Origin: Sphaerisporangium sp.
Lineage (GTDB): Bacteria > Actinomycetota > Actinomycetes > Streptosporangiales > Streptosporangiaceae
Reading direction: 5' to 3'
Length of the DNA: 64,000 nucleotides
Assembly (NCBI GenBank): GCA_025964675.1
Contig: JAOPYI010000146.1
Span: forward strand, 87,763-151,762
Under the pieces are notes generated by a model. That model did no database searches. It was not told where the DNA came from and worked only from the letters and a program-made list of their open reading frames with translations. Shown one piece after another: positions 1 to 10,235 of the stretch. Positions within the stretch are counted from its first letter, which is position 1. Each line of letters starts with the position of its first letter. The translations under genes were made by a program, and so were the position numbers.

Positions 1-2267
<2,267 letters not shown>

Positions 2268-2268
2268 C

Positions 2269-2279
2269 GGGACAGTCCC
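2269..2279. promoter_or_regulatory. hyphenated palindrome at uvrA-like start
   Basis: GGGAC-A-GTCCC is a perfect 5-bp inverted repeat with a one-base centre, ending one base upstream of the ATG of the UvrA-like gene and overlapping its ribosome-binding region. It could be an operator or a small hairpin limiting translation. Function is inferred from position only. Confidence 0.3.
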
Positions 2280-2415
2280 TGTAAGGGCGGAACGGCTGTC
2301 CGGTCCACCGCCAACGCTCGGGTACGCATTCATGCTCCTTCGGGGGGCACCGGCGGCATTACCGGTCATCTTGAGAAAGACGTCGTCGAGTACAGGTTTG
2401 CGCAACCCTATTCCC

Positions 2416-2553
2416 CACGGCCACCTGCCCGCGCTGGAGCTCTACCAGGTTCCCGGCGAGAGCCCGATCTCCCGTCCAGCCCTGCTCCAGGAGGTCGCCC
2501 CCGACTTCACCGAGCGGTTCCCGATGTTGATCTGGCTCGAGGGCGACGAGCGG
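2416..2553 (+). pseudogene. coding-like remnant, unknown family
   Basis: In the 287-bp gap between the citE-like stop and the UvrA-like start, the plus strand holds about 46 codons with very high G/C at third positions. They translate to a natural-looking peptide (HGHLPALELYQVPG... then ...ERFPMLIWLEGDERF). No start codon or Shine-Dalgarno precedes the segment, and the frame runs into the antisense of the citE-like gene. It looks like an internal piece of a lost gene. I do not recognise the parent family, and it could be a chance effect of GC-rich sequence. Confidence 0.3.
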
Positions 2554-2554
2554 T

Positions 2555-3379
2555 TCAGCTGGTCGTCGTGGGGGTGGTGGCCAGGGTGCGGACGGCGTCG
2601 GTGAGGACGCTTCTGGCCTGGCGGACCACGGCCTCGTCGACGAAGCGGCCGTCCGGGAGGGCGACGGCGCCGACTCCGGCCGCCGCCACGACCTCGTTGG
2701 CCGCTGTGACCTCCTTCTCGGTGGGACGGTAGGCCGCCTCGATGACCGCGAGCTGGGCCGGGTGGATGGCGGCCCGGCCGCGAAAGCCCAACGTGCGGCC
2801 GACCCGGCAGGACTCGGCGAGGCCTTCCAGGTCATGGAAGTCGGTGTAGACCGACTGGACGGGCGCGGGCAGCCCTGCCGCCCTGGCGGCGACCACGAGA
2901 CGGGAACGCGCCCAGGCGAGCCCCGCCTCGTCGCTGACGCCGAGGTCGGCCCGCAGGTCGGCCTCGCCCAAGCCGATGCTCGCGACCGCCGGATCGGCCG
3001 AGGCGATCTCGTAGGCCCGTTCGAGGCCGAGAGCGGACTCGATGAGCGGGTGCAGCTCGACGCCGGGCACGGCCTTGGCGACGTCACGGACATCGTCGGC
3101 CGACTGGACCTTCGGCACCCGGATTCCGGCCGTGCCCGCGCACAGGCCGCTGATGGCGTGCAGGTCCACCTGGCCGCAGGCAGTGCGCACGTCGTTGATC
3201 CGGATCTGGACGCGCGGCTGCGGGGTGGCGAGCAGCGCCACCACCTCGGCCCTGGCCATGCCCTTGTTGTCCGGCGCGACGGCGTCCTCGAGGTCGACGA
3301 TCACTACGTCGGCGGGCCCGGCGAGCGCCTTGGCCACGAGCGCGGGCCTGTCGGCCGGCGCGTACAGCCAGGTCAGCAT
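2555..3379 (-). CDS. HpcH/HpaI aldolase / CitE-type CoA lyase
   Basis: Predicted 274-aa lyase of the CitE/malyl-CoA lyase family, TIM-barrel enzymes that cleave beta-hydroxyacyl-CoA thioesters with Mg2+. Visible family signatures are the N-terminal WLYAPADRP, VDLEDAVAP near residue 29 (metal/acid region), the central PLIESALGL and GEADLRADLG stretches, and a basic-hydrophobic GRAAIHPAQ motif. Length is usual for stand-alone CitE-like proteins. The start ATG 3379 lies 40 bp after the CaiB-type CoA-transferase stop, so the two are probably co-transcribed: CoA activation followed by C-C cleavage. The true substrate (citramalyl-, malyl- or another CoA ester) cannot be read from the sequence. The pair is the tail of the same-strand train headed by lacI. 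Confidence 0.85.
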   Translation of the reverse strand: MLTWLYAPADRPALVAKALAGPADVVIVDLEDAVAPDNKGMARAEVVALLATPQPRVQIRINDVRTACGQVDLHAISGLCAGTAGIRVPKVQSADDVRDVAKAVPGVELHPLIESALGLERAYEIASADPAVASIGLGEADLRADLGVSDEAGLAWARSRLVVAARAAGLPAPVQSVYTDFHDLEGLAESCRVGRTLGFRGRAAIHPAQLAVIEAAYRPTEKEVTAANEVVAAAGVGAVALPDGRFVDEAVVRQARSVLTDAVRTLATTPTTTS

Positions 3380-3419
3380 GAGATCACTCCGTCTGCAGGC
3401 GCGTGCGGCGAGGTCGGCA

Positions 3420-4592
3420 TCAGATCACTCCCTTGTCGCGCAGGGCTTCCATGTCGGCGGGGGAAAGTCCCAGTTCTGAGAGGAGGTCGGCCGTGTCGGC
3501 GCCGTGGGCGCGGCCGGTCCAGCGGATGTCGCCGGGTGTGTCCGAGAGGCGGAACATGACGTTCTGCATCCGCAGCGGGCCGAGTTCCGGGTCCTCCACG
3601 GTGGTGACGGCGTCGAGGGCGGTCAGCTGCGGATCGGCCAGGACGTCCCGCACGTCGTAGATCGGCGCCACGGCCGCCTGTGCTTCCTCGAACGCGGCGA
3701 GGACCTCCTCGCGGGTGCGGGCGGCGACCCACGCCGCTACGGCCCCGTCCAGCTCGGCGACGTGCTCCACCCGTCCGGCGCCGGTGGCGAACCACGGCTC
3801 GGCGATGTACTCCGGCCGCCCGACCAGGCGCATGACGCGCTCGGCGATGTTCTGCGCCGAGGTCGAGACGGCCACCCAGGAGCCGTCCGCGCACCGGTAG
3901 GTGTTGCGCGGCGCGTTGTTCACCGAACGGTTGCCGGTGCGCGGCGGCACGACCCCGAGCCGGTCGTAGATCGTCGGCTGGGCGCCGAGCACGGTGAGGA
4001 TGGGCTCGATGATCGACATGTCGACCACCTGCCCCGTGCCGGTGGATTCACGCGCGCGGAGCGCCGCCATCACGGCGTAGGCCGTCGCGAGGGCGCAGAT
4101 GCCGTCGGCGAGGCCGAACGGCGGCAGGGTCGGCGGCCCGTCCGGCTCGCCGGTCATCGCGGCGAACCCGCTCATCGCCTCGGCCAGCGTGCCGAAGCCG
4201 GGCCGCTTCGCGTACGGCCCGAACTGGCCGAAGCCGGTGACGCGGGCTAGGACCAGGCGCGGGTTGGCCTCGCGGAGCCGGTCGTAGGACAGGTTCCATC
4301 GTTCCAGGGTTCCCGGACGGAAGTTCTCGATCACGACGTCGGCGTCACGTACCAGTGCGAGGAGCAGGTCCTGGCCTTCGGCCGCCGAGAGGTTGAGGGT
4401 CATGGTCCGCTTGTTGCGGCCCAGCATCTTCCACCACAGACCACCGGGTCCGTGCCCTCGGGAGGGGTCCGGCTTGGCGGGATGCTCGACCTTGACGACC
4501 TCCGCGCCGAAGTCACCGAGCAGCATCGCCGCCATCGGCCCCGCGAACAGCGTGGCAAGGTCGAGCACACGGACGCCCTCCAGGGCTTTCAT
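3420..4592 (-). CDS. CaiB/BaiF family CoA-transferase
   Basis: Class III CoA-transferase of 390 aa, moving CoA between carboxylic acids. Evidence: N-terminal LEGVRVLDLATLFAGPMAAM, the VVKVEHP and ENFRPGTLERW motifs, and Asp163 in GLADGICA at the position of the family's catalytic aspartate. Start ATG 4592 is preferred over an upstream in-frame extension because GGAGGAAC sits at good distance and conserved sequence begins immediately. It lies 52 bp downstream of the ribokinase and 40 bp upstream of the CitE-type lyase, all on one strand. Together the pair could activate and split an acid, perhaps the aglycone of the riboside imported by this operon (inference). Substrate unknown. Confidence 0.9.
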   Translation of the reverse strand: MKALEGVRVLDLATLFAGPMAAMLLGDFGAEVVKVEHPAKPDPSRGHGPGGLWWKMLGRNKRTMTLNLSAAEGQDLLLALVRDADVVIENFRPGTLERWNLSYDRLREANPRLVLARVTGFGQFGPYAKRPGFGTLAEAMSGFAAMTGEPDGPPTLPPFGLADGICALATAYAVMAALRARESTGTGQVVDMSIIEPILTVLGAQPTIYDRLGVVPPRTGNRSVNNAPRNTYRCADGSWVAVSTSAQNIAERVMRLVGRPEYIAEPWFATGAGRVEHVAELDGAVAAWVAARTREEVLAAFEEAQAAVAPIYDVRDVLADPQLTALDAVTTVEDPELGPLRMQNVMFRLSDTPGDIRWTGRAHGADTADLLSELGLSPADMEALRDKGVI

Positions 4593-4644
4593 CGGTGTTC
4601 CTCCATGATCGTGGCCCCGCCCTGCCGGGCCAGGCGGGCAGAGG

Positions 4645-5520
4645 TCATCTGAGAGCCTTGTCGATCTCGGTACGGCCGGGCATGGAGGTGCTGGCACCCT
4701 TTCGCTGGACCGACAGGGCAGCCGCCATGGCGGCGAAACGCAGGGCCTCTTCCTGGGGCCTCCCCTCGGCGCGGGCCACGGCGAGCGCGCCGACGAAGGT
4801 GTCCCCCGCGGCCGTGGTGTCGACGGCCTTCACCGGTACGGCCGGCACGCGCAGCCGCTCGCCGGAACGCGACCCGTACAACGCGCCCTCCCCGCCAAGC
4901 GTGATCACCGCTTCGGGAACAAGGTCCAGCAGCGCATCGAGCGCTTCGCCAGGGTCGGCGTGGCCGGTTATCGCCTCGGCCTCGTGCTCGTTGGGCACGA
5001 TCAGGTCCACGGCGGCGAGCAGCTCGCGCGGCAGCTTCTGAGCGGGGGCGGGGGTGAGGATCACGGGGACCTTCGCCTGGCAGGCGGCCTCCACCACGGC
5101 CTCCATGGGCAGCTCCAACTGGAGCAGCAATGCGCCGGAGCGGCGGATGACCGCGAGGTCGTCCTCGGAGACTCCGGTCACGGTGCCGTTCGCGCCGGGG
5201 ATCACGATGATCGAGTTGCCGCCCTCGTCGTCGACGACGATGTGCGCGACGCCGGAGGATCCCGGTACGACCCGGAGGCGGGTCACGTCGACGCCCGCCG
5301 ATTCCAGCGACGCGCGCATGACCGGCCCGAACGCGTCGTCCCCCACCGCCCCGACGAAGGAGACATCGGCACCGGCACGAGCCGCGGCGATGGCCTGGTT
5401 CGCTCCCTTGCCGCCGGGGATCGTGCTGAACGCCCGTCCGGTCACCGTCTCACCCCGCTTGGGGGCTTTCGCTGTGTAGGCGACCAGGTCCATGTTGGCG
5501 CTGCCGAAAACCGAGATCAT
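4645..5520 (-). CDS. rbsK: ribokinase, PfkB family
   Basis: 291-aa PfkB-family sugar kinase, best read as ribokinase (ribose + ATP to ribose 5-phosphate). It begins ISVFGSANMDLV, has the sugar-binding GGKGANQAIAA motif at about 35-45, and the C-terminal anion-hole/catalytic motif AAGDTFVGAL with catalytic Asp240. Length is within the ribokinase range. It follows four ADP-ribosylglycohydrolase family genes on the same strand after a 162-bp gap that may contain a secondary promoter. The context strongly suggests it phosphorylates ribose released by those hydrolases. A nucleoside- or other sugar-kinase activity cannot be excluded from sequence alone. Confidence 0.88.
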   Translation of the reverse strand: MISVFGSANMDLVAYTAKAPKRGETVTGRAFSTIPGGKGANQAIAAARAGADVSFVGAVGDDAFGPVMRASLESAGVDVTRLRVVPGSSGVAHIVVDDEGGNSIIVIPGANGTVTGVSEDDLAVIRRSGALLLQLELPMEAVVEAACQAKVPVILTPAPAQKLPRELLAAVDLIVPNEHEAEAITGHADPGEALDALLDLVPEAVITLGGEGALYGSRSGERLRVPAVPVKAVDTTAAGDTFVGALAVARAEGRPQEEALRFAAMAAALSVQRKGASTSMPGRTEIDKALR

Positions 5521-5682
5521 CGTATGTCCTCTCGCATGCCCGCCACCCGGCGGCCACCAATGGCCCGCGACCGCTGAGGCACCAAGATGATGGCCTGTCG
5601 CCTAGCTTGCCTGTCGCCCTGGGGCGGTCACGGAGTCCGGATCGCCAAGATACCGAGATCATCGGCCTGTCCCTGGCAGCCA

Positions 5683-7113
5683 TCACCGGTCCGCTAGCGC
5701 CAGGGTGCGGCGGGTGAGTTCGTCGAAGCCGATGCCGTCGAAGCCTCGCATGCTGCTGGACAGCCGGTTCTTCAGTGCCCATTCGCGGGGGATGCCCGAG
5801 GCGCCGAGCAGGCCGCCCGCGATCGAACCCACCGTCGCCCCCGCCGAGTCGGTGTCCCAGCCCGCGGCCACCGCGCCAGCGATCGAGGCCGTGAAATCGC
5901 CCCGCCCGTGGGTCAGGGCCGCCGCGATGAGCGCCGCGTTGTTGATCGTGTGGACCCAGTGCAGGCCGCCGTGCCGCTCGTACAACCGGTCCACGACCCG
6001 CTCGAAGTCCGGCTCGGATTCGGCGTGCGCCACGGCCTCCCGCACGGCTCGCGCCAGGCGGGACTCCACGGGCACGACGGAGAGGCCCGCGGCGACCACC
6101 TCCTCTACCGAGGAGGCCACGAGAGATCGGGCGCACATGGCCGCGACCATCATCGCGCCGTAGACGCCGTTGGCGGTGTGGCTGAGGCGGGCGTCCCTCC
6201 AGGCGAACACGGCCGCCGTGCGCGGGTCCCCCGGGTTGGCCCAGCCGTACACGTCCGCCCTGATCAGGGCGCCGATCCACTCTCTGAACGGGTTGCGCCA
6301 TGTCGCTGTGCGTGGCGGTTCCATCCCGTCCAGCAGGTTGCGGTACGCCACCCGCTCGGCGGTGAAGACGCGGCCGGCCGGTAGCTCGTCGAGCCACATC
6401 GTGCCGACGTCGGCGGTGGTGAAGTCACGGCCGAAGCGCTCCAGCAGGGAGAGGGCGAGGAGCGGGAAGTTCAGGTCGTCGTCCTCGGGCACGCCGTCGA
6501 TGTTCTCCGCCAGCGAGTTGGCGGCGCTACGCCTGTTCCAGGGCCAGCGGGCGGCCACGTCGCCCGGCAGGCCGATCGCGGTGAACCAGCCACGGATCGG
6601 CCAGTTCCCCGTGGTCTCCGCGATCTCTCTGATGCCTTCGCGTGGGATCTTCTCCACCGGCTTGCCCAGCACGCACCCGGCGGCGCGCCCCAGCCAGGCC
6701 CCGAGCAGCCGATCAGGAAGCCTGCCAAAGAAATCCACACGGTCAGGAAGCCGCTCCCGGTCGATGGCCACCGCCGCGAATCCCCCGGCGGCGGTCGCGG
6801 AGATCGAGGGAAGGTCGGACGGCTCGGGAAGGGAGGACTTGATCAGCGCCAGCTCGTCCAGAAGCTCCCCCGCCAGGCTGCGCAGCCGCGGCGTGACGGG
6901 CTCGGGGGAGGCGCCCGCCCGGGGTGGCGCGTCATGTCCCCCGGCGGCGTGCCAGCGCGCGGCGATCCCGGCGACCTCCGGGGAACGGCCGTCCTCGGCC
7001 GCCTGGCGCAGCTCGTGCCCGACCAGGTCCTCCGGCTGTACCCAGGTGAGCCGGATGAGGCCGTCGGGCACGCCGAGATGTCCACCGTCAGGCGCGTGAA
7101 GGGGGCCGGTCAT
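5683..7113 (-). CDS. ADP-ribosylglycohydrolase family protein, copy D (long form)
   Basis: 476-aa DraG/ARH-family protein, the longest of four adjacent paralogues. The first about 135 residues are an extension (starting near RLTWVQPEDLVGHEL) not found in the other three; the hydrolase core follows from RLLGAWLGRAAGCVLGKP. The first metal motif, TDDT in classical ARH enzymes, reads EDDDLN here; the second is intact as WDTDSAGATVGS near the C-terminus. Classical family members use a binuclear Mg2+ site to hydrolyse alpha-glycosidic bonds to ribose in ADP-ribosylated substrates. Start ATG 7113 overlaps the copy C stop (ATGA), arguing for coupled translation. With ribokinase downstream and a sugar importer upstream, the likely substrate is a small alpha-riboside rather than a protein (inference). 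Confidence 0.85.
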   Translation of the reverse strand: MTGPLHAPDGGHLGVPDGLIRLTWVQPEDLVGHELRQAAEDGRSPEVAGIAARWHAAGGHDAPPRAGASPEPVTPRLRSLAGELLDELALIKSSLPEPSDLPSISATAAGGFAAVAIDRERLPDRVDFFGRLPDRLLGAWLGRAAGCVLGKPVEKIPREGIREIAETTGNWPIRGWFTAIGLPGDVAARWPWNRRSAANSLAENIDGVPEDDDLNFPLLALSLLERFGRDFTTADVGTMWLDELPAGRVFTAERVAYRNLLDGMEPPRTATWRNPFREWIGALIRADVYGWANPGDPRTAAVFAWRDARLSHTANGVYGAMMVAAMCARSLVASSVEEVVAAGLSVVPVESRLARAVREAVAHAESEPDFERVVDRLYERHGGLHWVHTINNAALIAAALTHGRGDFTASIAGAVAAGWDTDSAGATVGSIAGGLLGASGIPREWALKNRLSSSMRGFDGIGFDELTRRTLALADR

Positions 7114-8282
7114 GCCGTTTCCCCTGTCGAGGTGTCCCAGGTGAGGGAGGTGAAGGCGGCCTCGTGGGCGCGGCGGGTTGCGAGGTCGCCGGCGTGGACC
7201 CTGCGGGCGACCTCGGCGATGGACACGCCCGGAGCGACGAGGTCGATCCTGCTGGCCTCGGCCACGGGGTCGAGCCACTCGGACGGCACCCCCTTGGCGC
7301 CGGAGAGTGCCCCGGCTATCGCGCCGCCCATGCTGGCGATCGAGTCGGCGTCGCGGCCGTAGTTGACGCCTCCAAGGACGGTGTCGCGGTAGTCGCCACC
7401 CGAGATGAGCAGGAAGGCGAGCGCCAGCGGCAGTTCCTCGATGCTGTGCAGGCGGCTCGGCCGCCGGGCGCCGAGCCCCTGGTCACGGTAGGTATCGGCG
7501 ACGGTGTCGTACGGCGCGACCGCCTCGCGCAGCGCGCCGAAGGACCCATCCCAGTGGCCGAGGCCGCGGGCCCGCTCGCAGACGGCCTCAATGGCGGCCC
7601 GCGTGCCGTCACGCGCCAGCCGCAGGCAGGTCGCGACCACCGAGTCGGCGGTCGCGCCGGGGCGCATGGCCTCGGCGACGGCGGCGGCGAGCACCCCGGC
7701 GGCCTCCCTGCCGTAGCTGGACTGGTGGGCGCCCGCCAGGTCGATCGCCTCGGCGTACGCCGCGTCGGGGTTGGCGGCGTTCACGATGCCGACCGGTGCC
7801 ATGTACATCGCGGCGCCGCAGTTGACGATGTTGCCGACGCCGGCCTCACGCGGGTCCACGTGGCCGTAGTGCAGGCGAAGGACCAGCCACTTCTCGGCGA
7901 GGAAGACCCGGTGCAGGGGCAGGGCCTCGGCCTCCAGCTCGGGGATCCAGCGCTTCTCCCCCATCATCTGCGGCACCAGGTGCTCGGCCGCCGCGTACGC
8001 GTCGAGGTGGCCGTCCACCTTCTCGTACACGCGGATGAGCGCGTGCGTCATGAGGGTGTCGTCGGTGACGTGGCCGTCGCCCTTGTGGTACGGCGCGATG
8101 GGCCTGGCGTTGCGCCAGTCCTCGAAGTACGGCGGGACGATGCCCGTCACGTACCCGTTGTAGCGTTCCTGGATCTGCTCGGGCGTCCAGCCCTCGGTCG
8201 CGCCGCCGAGCGCGTCGCCGACCGCCGCGCCCGTGACGCATCCGACGGCCTTGTCGGTCAGCAGGTCGTCCAGCGGCGTCAT
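7110..8282 (-). CDS. ADP-ribosylglycohydrolase family protein, copy C
   Basis: 390-aa DraG/ARH-family hydrolase. Both metal-binding motifs look intact: HVTDDTLMTHAL at about residue 70 and NYGRDADSIASMGG at about 275, followed by GAIAGALSGA. The N-terminus VGCVTGAAVGDALGG is the standard start of the fold. Start ATG 8282 (MTPLDD) is chosen because it overlaps the preceding stop by four bases (ATGA); an in-frame upstream extension is arginine-rich shadow sequence. The gene ends in an ATGA overlap with copy D, so copies B, C and D form a tightly coupled block. It is one of the two most canonical copies and a good candidate for the active riboside hydrolase. Confidence 0.88.
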   Translation of the reverse strand: MTPLDDLLTDKAVGCVTGAAVGDALGGATEGWTPEQIQERYNGYVTGIVPPYFEDWRNARPIAPYHKGDGHVTDDTLMTHALIRVYEKVDGHLDAYAAAEHLVPQMMGEKRWIPELEAEALPLHRVFLAEKWLVLRLHYGHVDPREAGVGNIVNCGAAMYMAPVGIVNAANPDAAYAEAIDLAGAHQSSYGREAAGVLAAAVAEAMRPGATADSVVATCLRLARDGTRAAIEAVCERARGLGHWDGSFGALREAVAPYDTVADTYRDQGLGARRPSRLHSIEELPLALAFLLISGGDYRDTVLGGVNYGRDADSIASMGGAIAGALSGAKGVPSEWLDPVAEASRIDLVAPGVSIAEVARRVHAGDLATRRAHEAAFTSLTWDTSTGETA

Positions 8283-9250
8283 ACGAGTCCTCCAGCGATG
8301 TCGATGAGATCCGTTCCGGCCAGGTCGGGCAGGCCGCAGCCGGTCAGCGTGCGGGCGGCGGCGCGCCAGCCCTCGGGGATGGCCTGGTAGCCGGTGAAGG
8401 CCCCCGTGAGCGCCCCGGTCAGGGCGGGGGCGGAGTCGGCGAGCGACGGCAGGCACGCGGCGGCGGGCACGGCGGCGCTCAGCGCGCCGCCCGACACCTC
8501 CGCGAGCGCGAGGGCGACCGCGACCGTCTGCGCGGCGGCGACGCCGTAGCTGTAGACGTGGTCGAGCAGGGCCGCGTCAAGGGCCGGGACCGCCGCGAAG
8601 GGGTCACCCGCCTCGCGCGCCACCGCGAGCGCGGTCCTGGTCGCGTGGCCGATCGCGGTGTCCTCCGGCAGCTCCGCCAGCGCCGCCTCGACGGCCGAGG
8701 TCATCGGGCCGCCCGCGACCAGCTTGGCGACCGCCGCCGCCATCGCGACCGCGGCGTGGACGCCGTCCCCGGCGTTGGTGACCGAGGCGTCGGCCCTAGG
8801 GTCGGCCCCGATCGCCCCGAAGGCCACCGCCCGCACGGCGGCCGCGTCGTCGAAGAAGTGCGGGTTGTCGTGCCCGCTGGCCGGAGGGAGCTTGCCCGCC
8901 GCCAGGTTGTCGAGCGCCGACCGCACCGAGATCCGTACCCGCAGGTCGGAGCGCCCCGCCAGCCTGCCGAACGCCTCGGCCCGGTCGTCGCGGATCGTCA
9001 GCGCGGTCCAGGCTAGCCACTCGGCGTCATCGGACGGGCCGATGGCCAGCGGCTCGACCGGCTGGTTCAGCGAGAACGGCACGGGCAGCGTCGTGACCCG
9101 GTGCTCCTCGGCGAAACCGTCCAGCTCCCTTTCCAGCCTCCTGCTCCACGGCGCCAGCAGCCTGGAGCGGTGCCGCGCCGACGGCCAGCCGGCCGCGTCG
9201 CCGATCGCGAGGCCGATGAAGGCGCCCCGGATCCTGTCCCCCGATGACAT
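8279..9250 (-). CDS. ADP-ribosylglycohydrolase family protein, copy B, degenerate metal site
   Basis: 323-aa DraG/ARH-fold protein. It starts with the family motif RGAFIGLAIGDAAGWP and retains an SDDAEW stretch in place of TDDT. The C-terminal Asp-x-Asp motif is damaged: aligned on the following ALTGALTGAF segment, the usual RDADT reads SLADS, so the first Asp is Leu. One metal ligand therefore seems lost. The reading frame is intact, its codon use resembles its neighbours, and it is translationally coupled to copy C, so it is not a decaying pseudogene. It may be a pseudoenzyme, a partner subunit for another copy, or an enzyme of altered specificity. It starts 16 bp after the copy A stop. Confidence 0.8.
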   Translation of the reverse strand: MSSGDRIRGAFIGLAIGDAAGWPSARHRSRLLAPWSRRLERELDGFAEEHRVTTLPVPFSLNQPVEPLAIGPSDDAEWLAWTALTIRDDRAEAFGRLAGRSDLRVRISVRSALDNLAAGKLPPASGHDNPHFFDDAAAVRAVAFGAIGADPRADASVTNAGDGVHAAVAMAAAVAKLVAGGPMTSAVEAALAELPEDTAIGHATRTALAVAREAGDPFAAVPALDAALLDHVYSYGVAAAQTVAVALALAEVSGGALSAAVPAAACLPSLADSAPALTGALTGAFTGYQAIPEGWRAAARTLTGCGLPDLAGTDLIDIAGGLV

Positions 9251-9266
9251 GTCCCTCCTCTATCCG

Positions 9267-10235
9267 CTATGCCGATTTCCATGAAGGGCTCGCCGCCACG
9301 AGTTCGGTGGCGGCGTCGAGTATGTGACGGCCGGCGACCGCTGGGAGGCATCTGCCCGTGACCGGGCCGATCTCCCTGGCCCAGCGTTCCGGTACGGCGG
9401 CCTCGCCGCGCCCCGCCCCCGCGAGGGCGCCGGCGATGGCCGCGGTGGTGTCGGCGTCCCTGCCGAGGTTGGCCGCCGAGACCACGGACTCCTCCACCTC
9501 GCCGGCGCCCATGAGGTATCCGGCGAAGGCGAGCGCGACCGCCTCGGGGGCCAGGTCCGTCCATGGGTAGTGGCGCACCACCACGGCCTCGTACAGCTCC
9601 TCGACCGAGCCCGCCGCCACGGCCGCGACGGCTGCCCGCAGGTTGCGTGAGGTCCAGGAGTCCCCGGGGACCGCGGCGATCCCGGCTTCGACCACCTCGC
9701 CGGGCAGGGCACCGGTCATCGCGACGGCCACCGCCGCCGCCACGGCCTGGCCGCCGTACACGCCCTCCCCGCTGTTGCTGACCACGCCGTCGACCGCCAC
9801 CAGCCGCGCCGCCTCGCCCGGGTCCCCCGCGGCGAAGATCCCGTACGGCGCGGCGCGCATGGCGAGGCCGTCCGACCATCCGTGCTGGTGCCACAGGCCG
9901 GACAGCGGCGGATCGATGCCCCGGCGGAGCGCCTGGACGGCGCCGAGCTCGGAGAAGCCGGCGCCGCGCATCGGGCCGTCGATCATGGGGATGATCTGCT
10001 CGCGGTACTCCCTGGCGACGTCGGCGGAGGTCATCGCCGCGCCGTACCGGCACAGCAGCGAGGAGGCGAAGATGGTGTACTCCGTGTCGTCGGTGCCACC
10101 CTTGCCCGGCTCGATCTCGGTGAGGCGGCCCCAGCGCCGGGCGATCTCCTCCGGGGGCAGGTTCTCGGCGGGCCGCCCGAGGGCGTCGCCGGCCGCCAGT
10201 CCGAGCAGGCACCCCCGGGCGCGGGTCGGTTTCAC
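9267..10235 (-). CDS. ADP-ribosylglycohydrolase family protein, copy A
   Basis: 322-aa DraG/ARH-family hydrolase with canonical features: ARGCLLGLAAGDALGRP at the N-terminus, first metal motif GGTDDTEYT near residue 46, and second motif NLGRDADTTAAIAGALAGA near 262. The start is read as GTG 10235, which overlaps the stop of the sugar-binding protein gene (GTGA). This ties the first hydrolase directly to the importer. Family enzymes cleave alpha-ribosidic bonds with two Mg2+ ions. E. coli yegTUV offers a precedent for a transporter / ADP-ribosylglycohydrolase / PfkB kinase grouping of unknown substrate. Cytoplasmic: no signal peptide. Confidence 0.88.
   Translation of the reverse strand: MKPTRARGCLLGLAAGDALGRPAENLPPEEIARRWGRLTEIEPGKGGTDDTEYTIFASSLLCRYGAAMTSADVAREYREQIIPMIDGPMRGAGFSELGAVQALRRGIDPPLSGLWHQHGWSDGLAMRAAPYGIFAAGDPGEAARLVAVDGVVSNSGEGVYGGQAVAAAVAVAMTGALPGEVVEAGIAAVPGDSWTSRNLRAAVAAVAAGSVEELYEAVVVRHYPWTDLAPEAVALAFAGYLMGAGEVEESVVSAANLGRDADTTAAIAGALAGAGRGEAAVPERWAREIGPVTGRCLPAVAGRHILDAATELVAASPSWKSA

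Noticed and set aside
5521..5682. Riboswitch or second operator before ribokinase
   Set aside because: Only short repeats (CCTGTCGCC twice) and no GTAAACGTTTAC core or recognised riboswitch fold; may simply be a secondary promoter.
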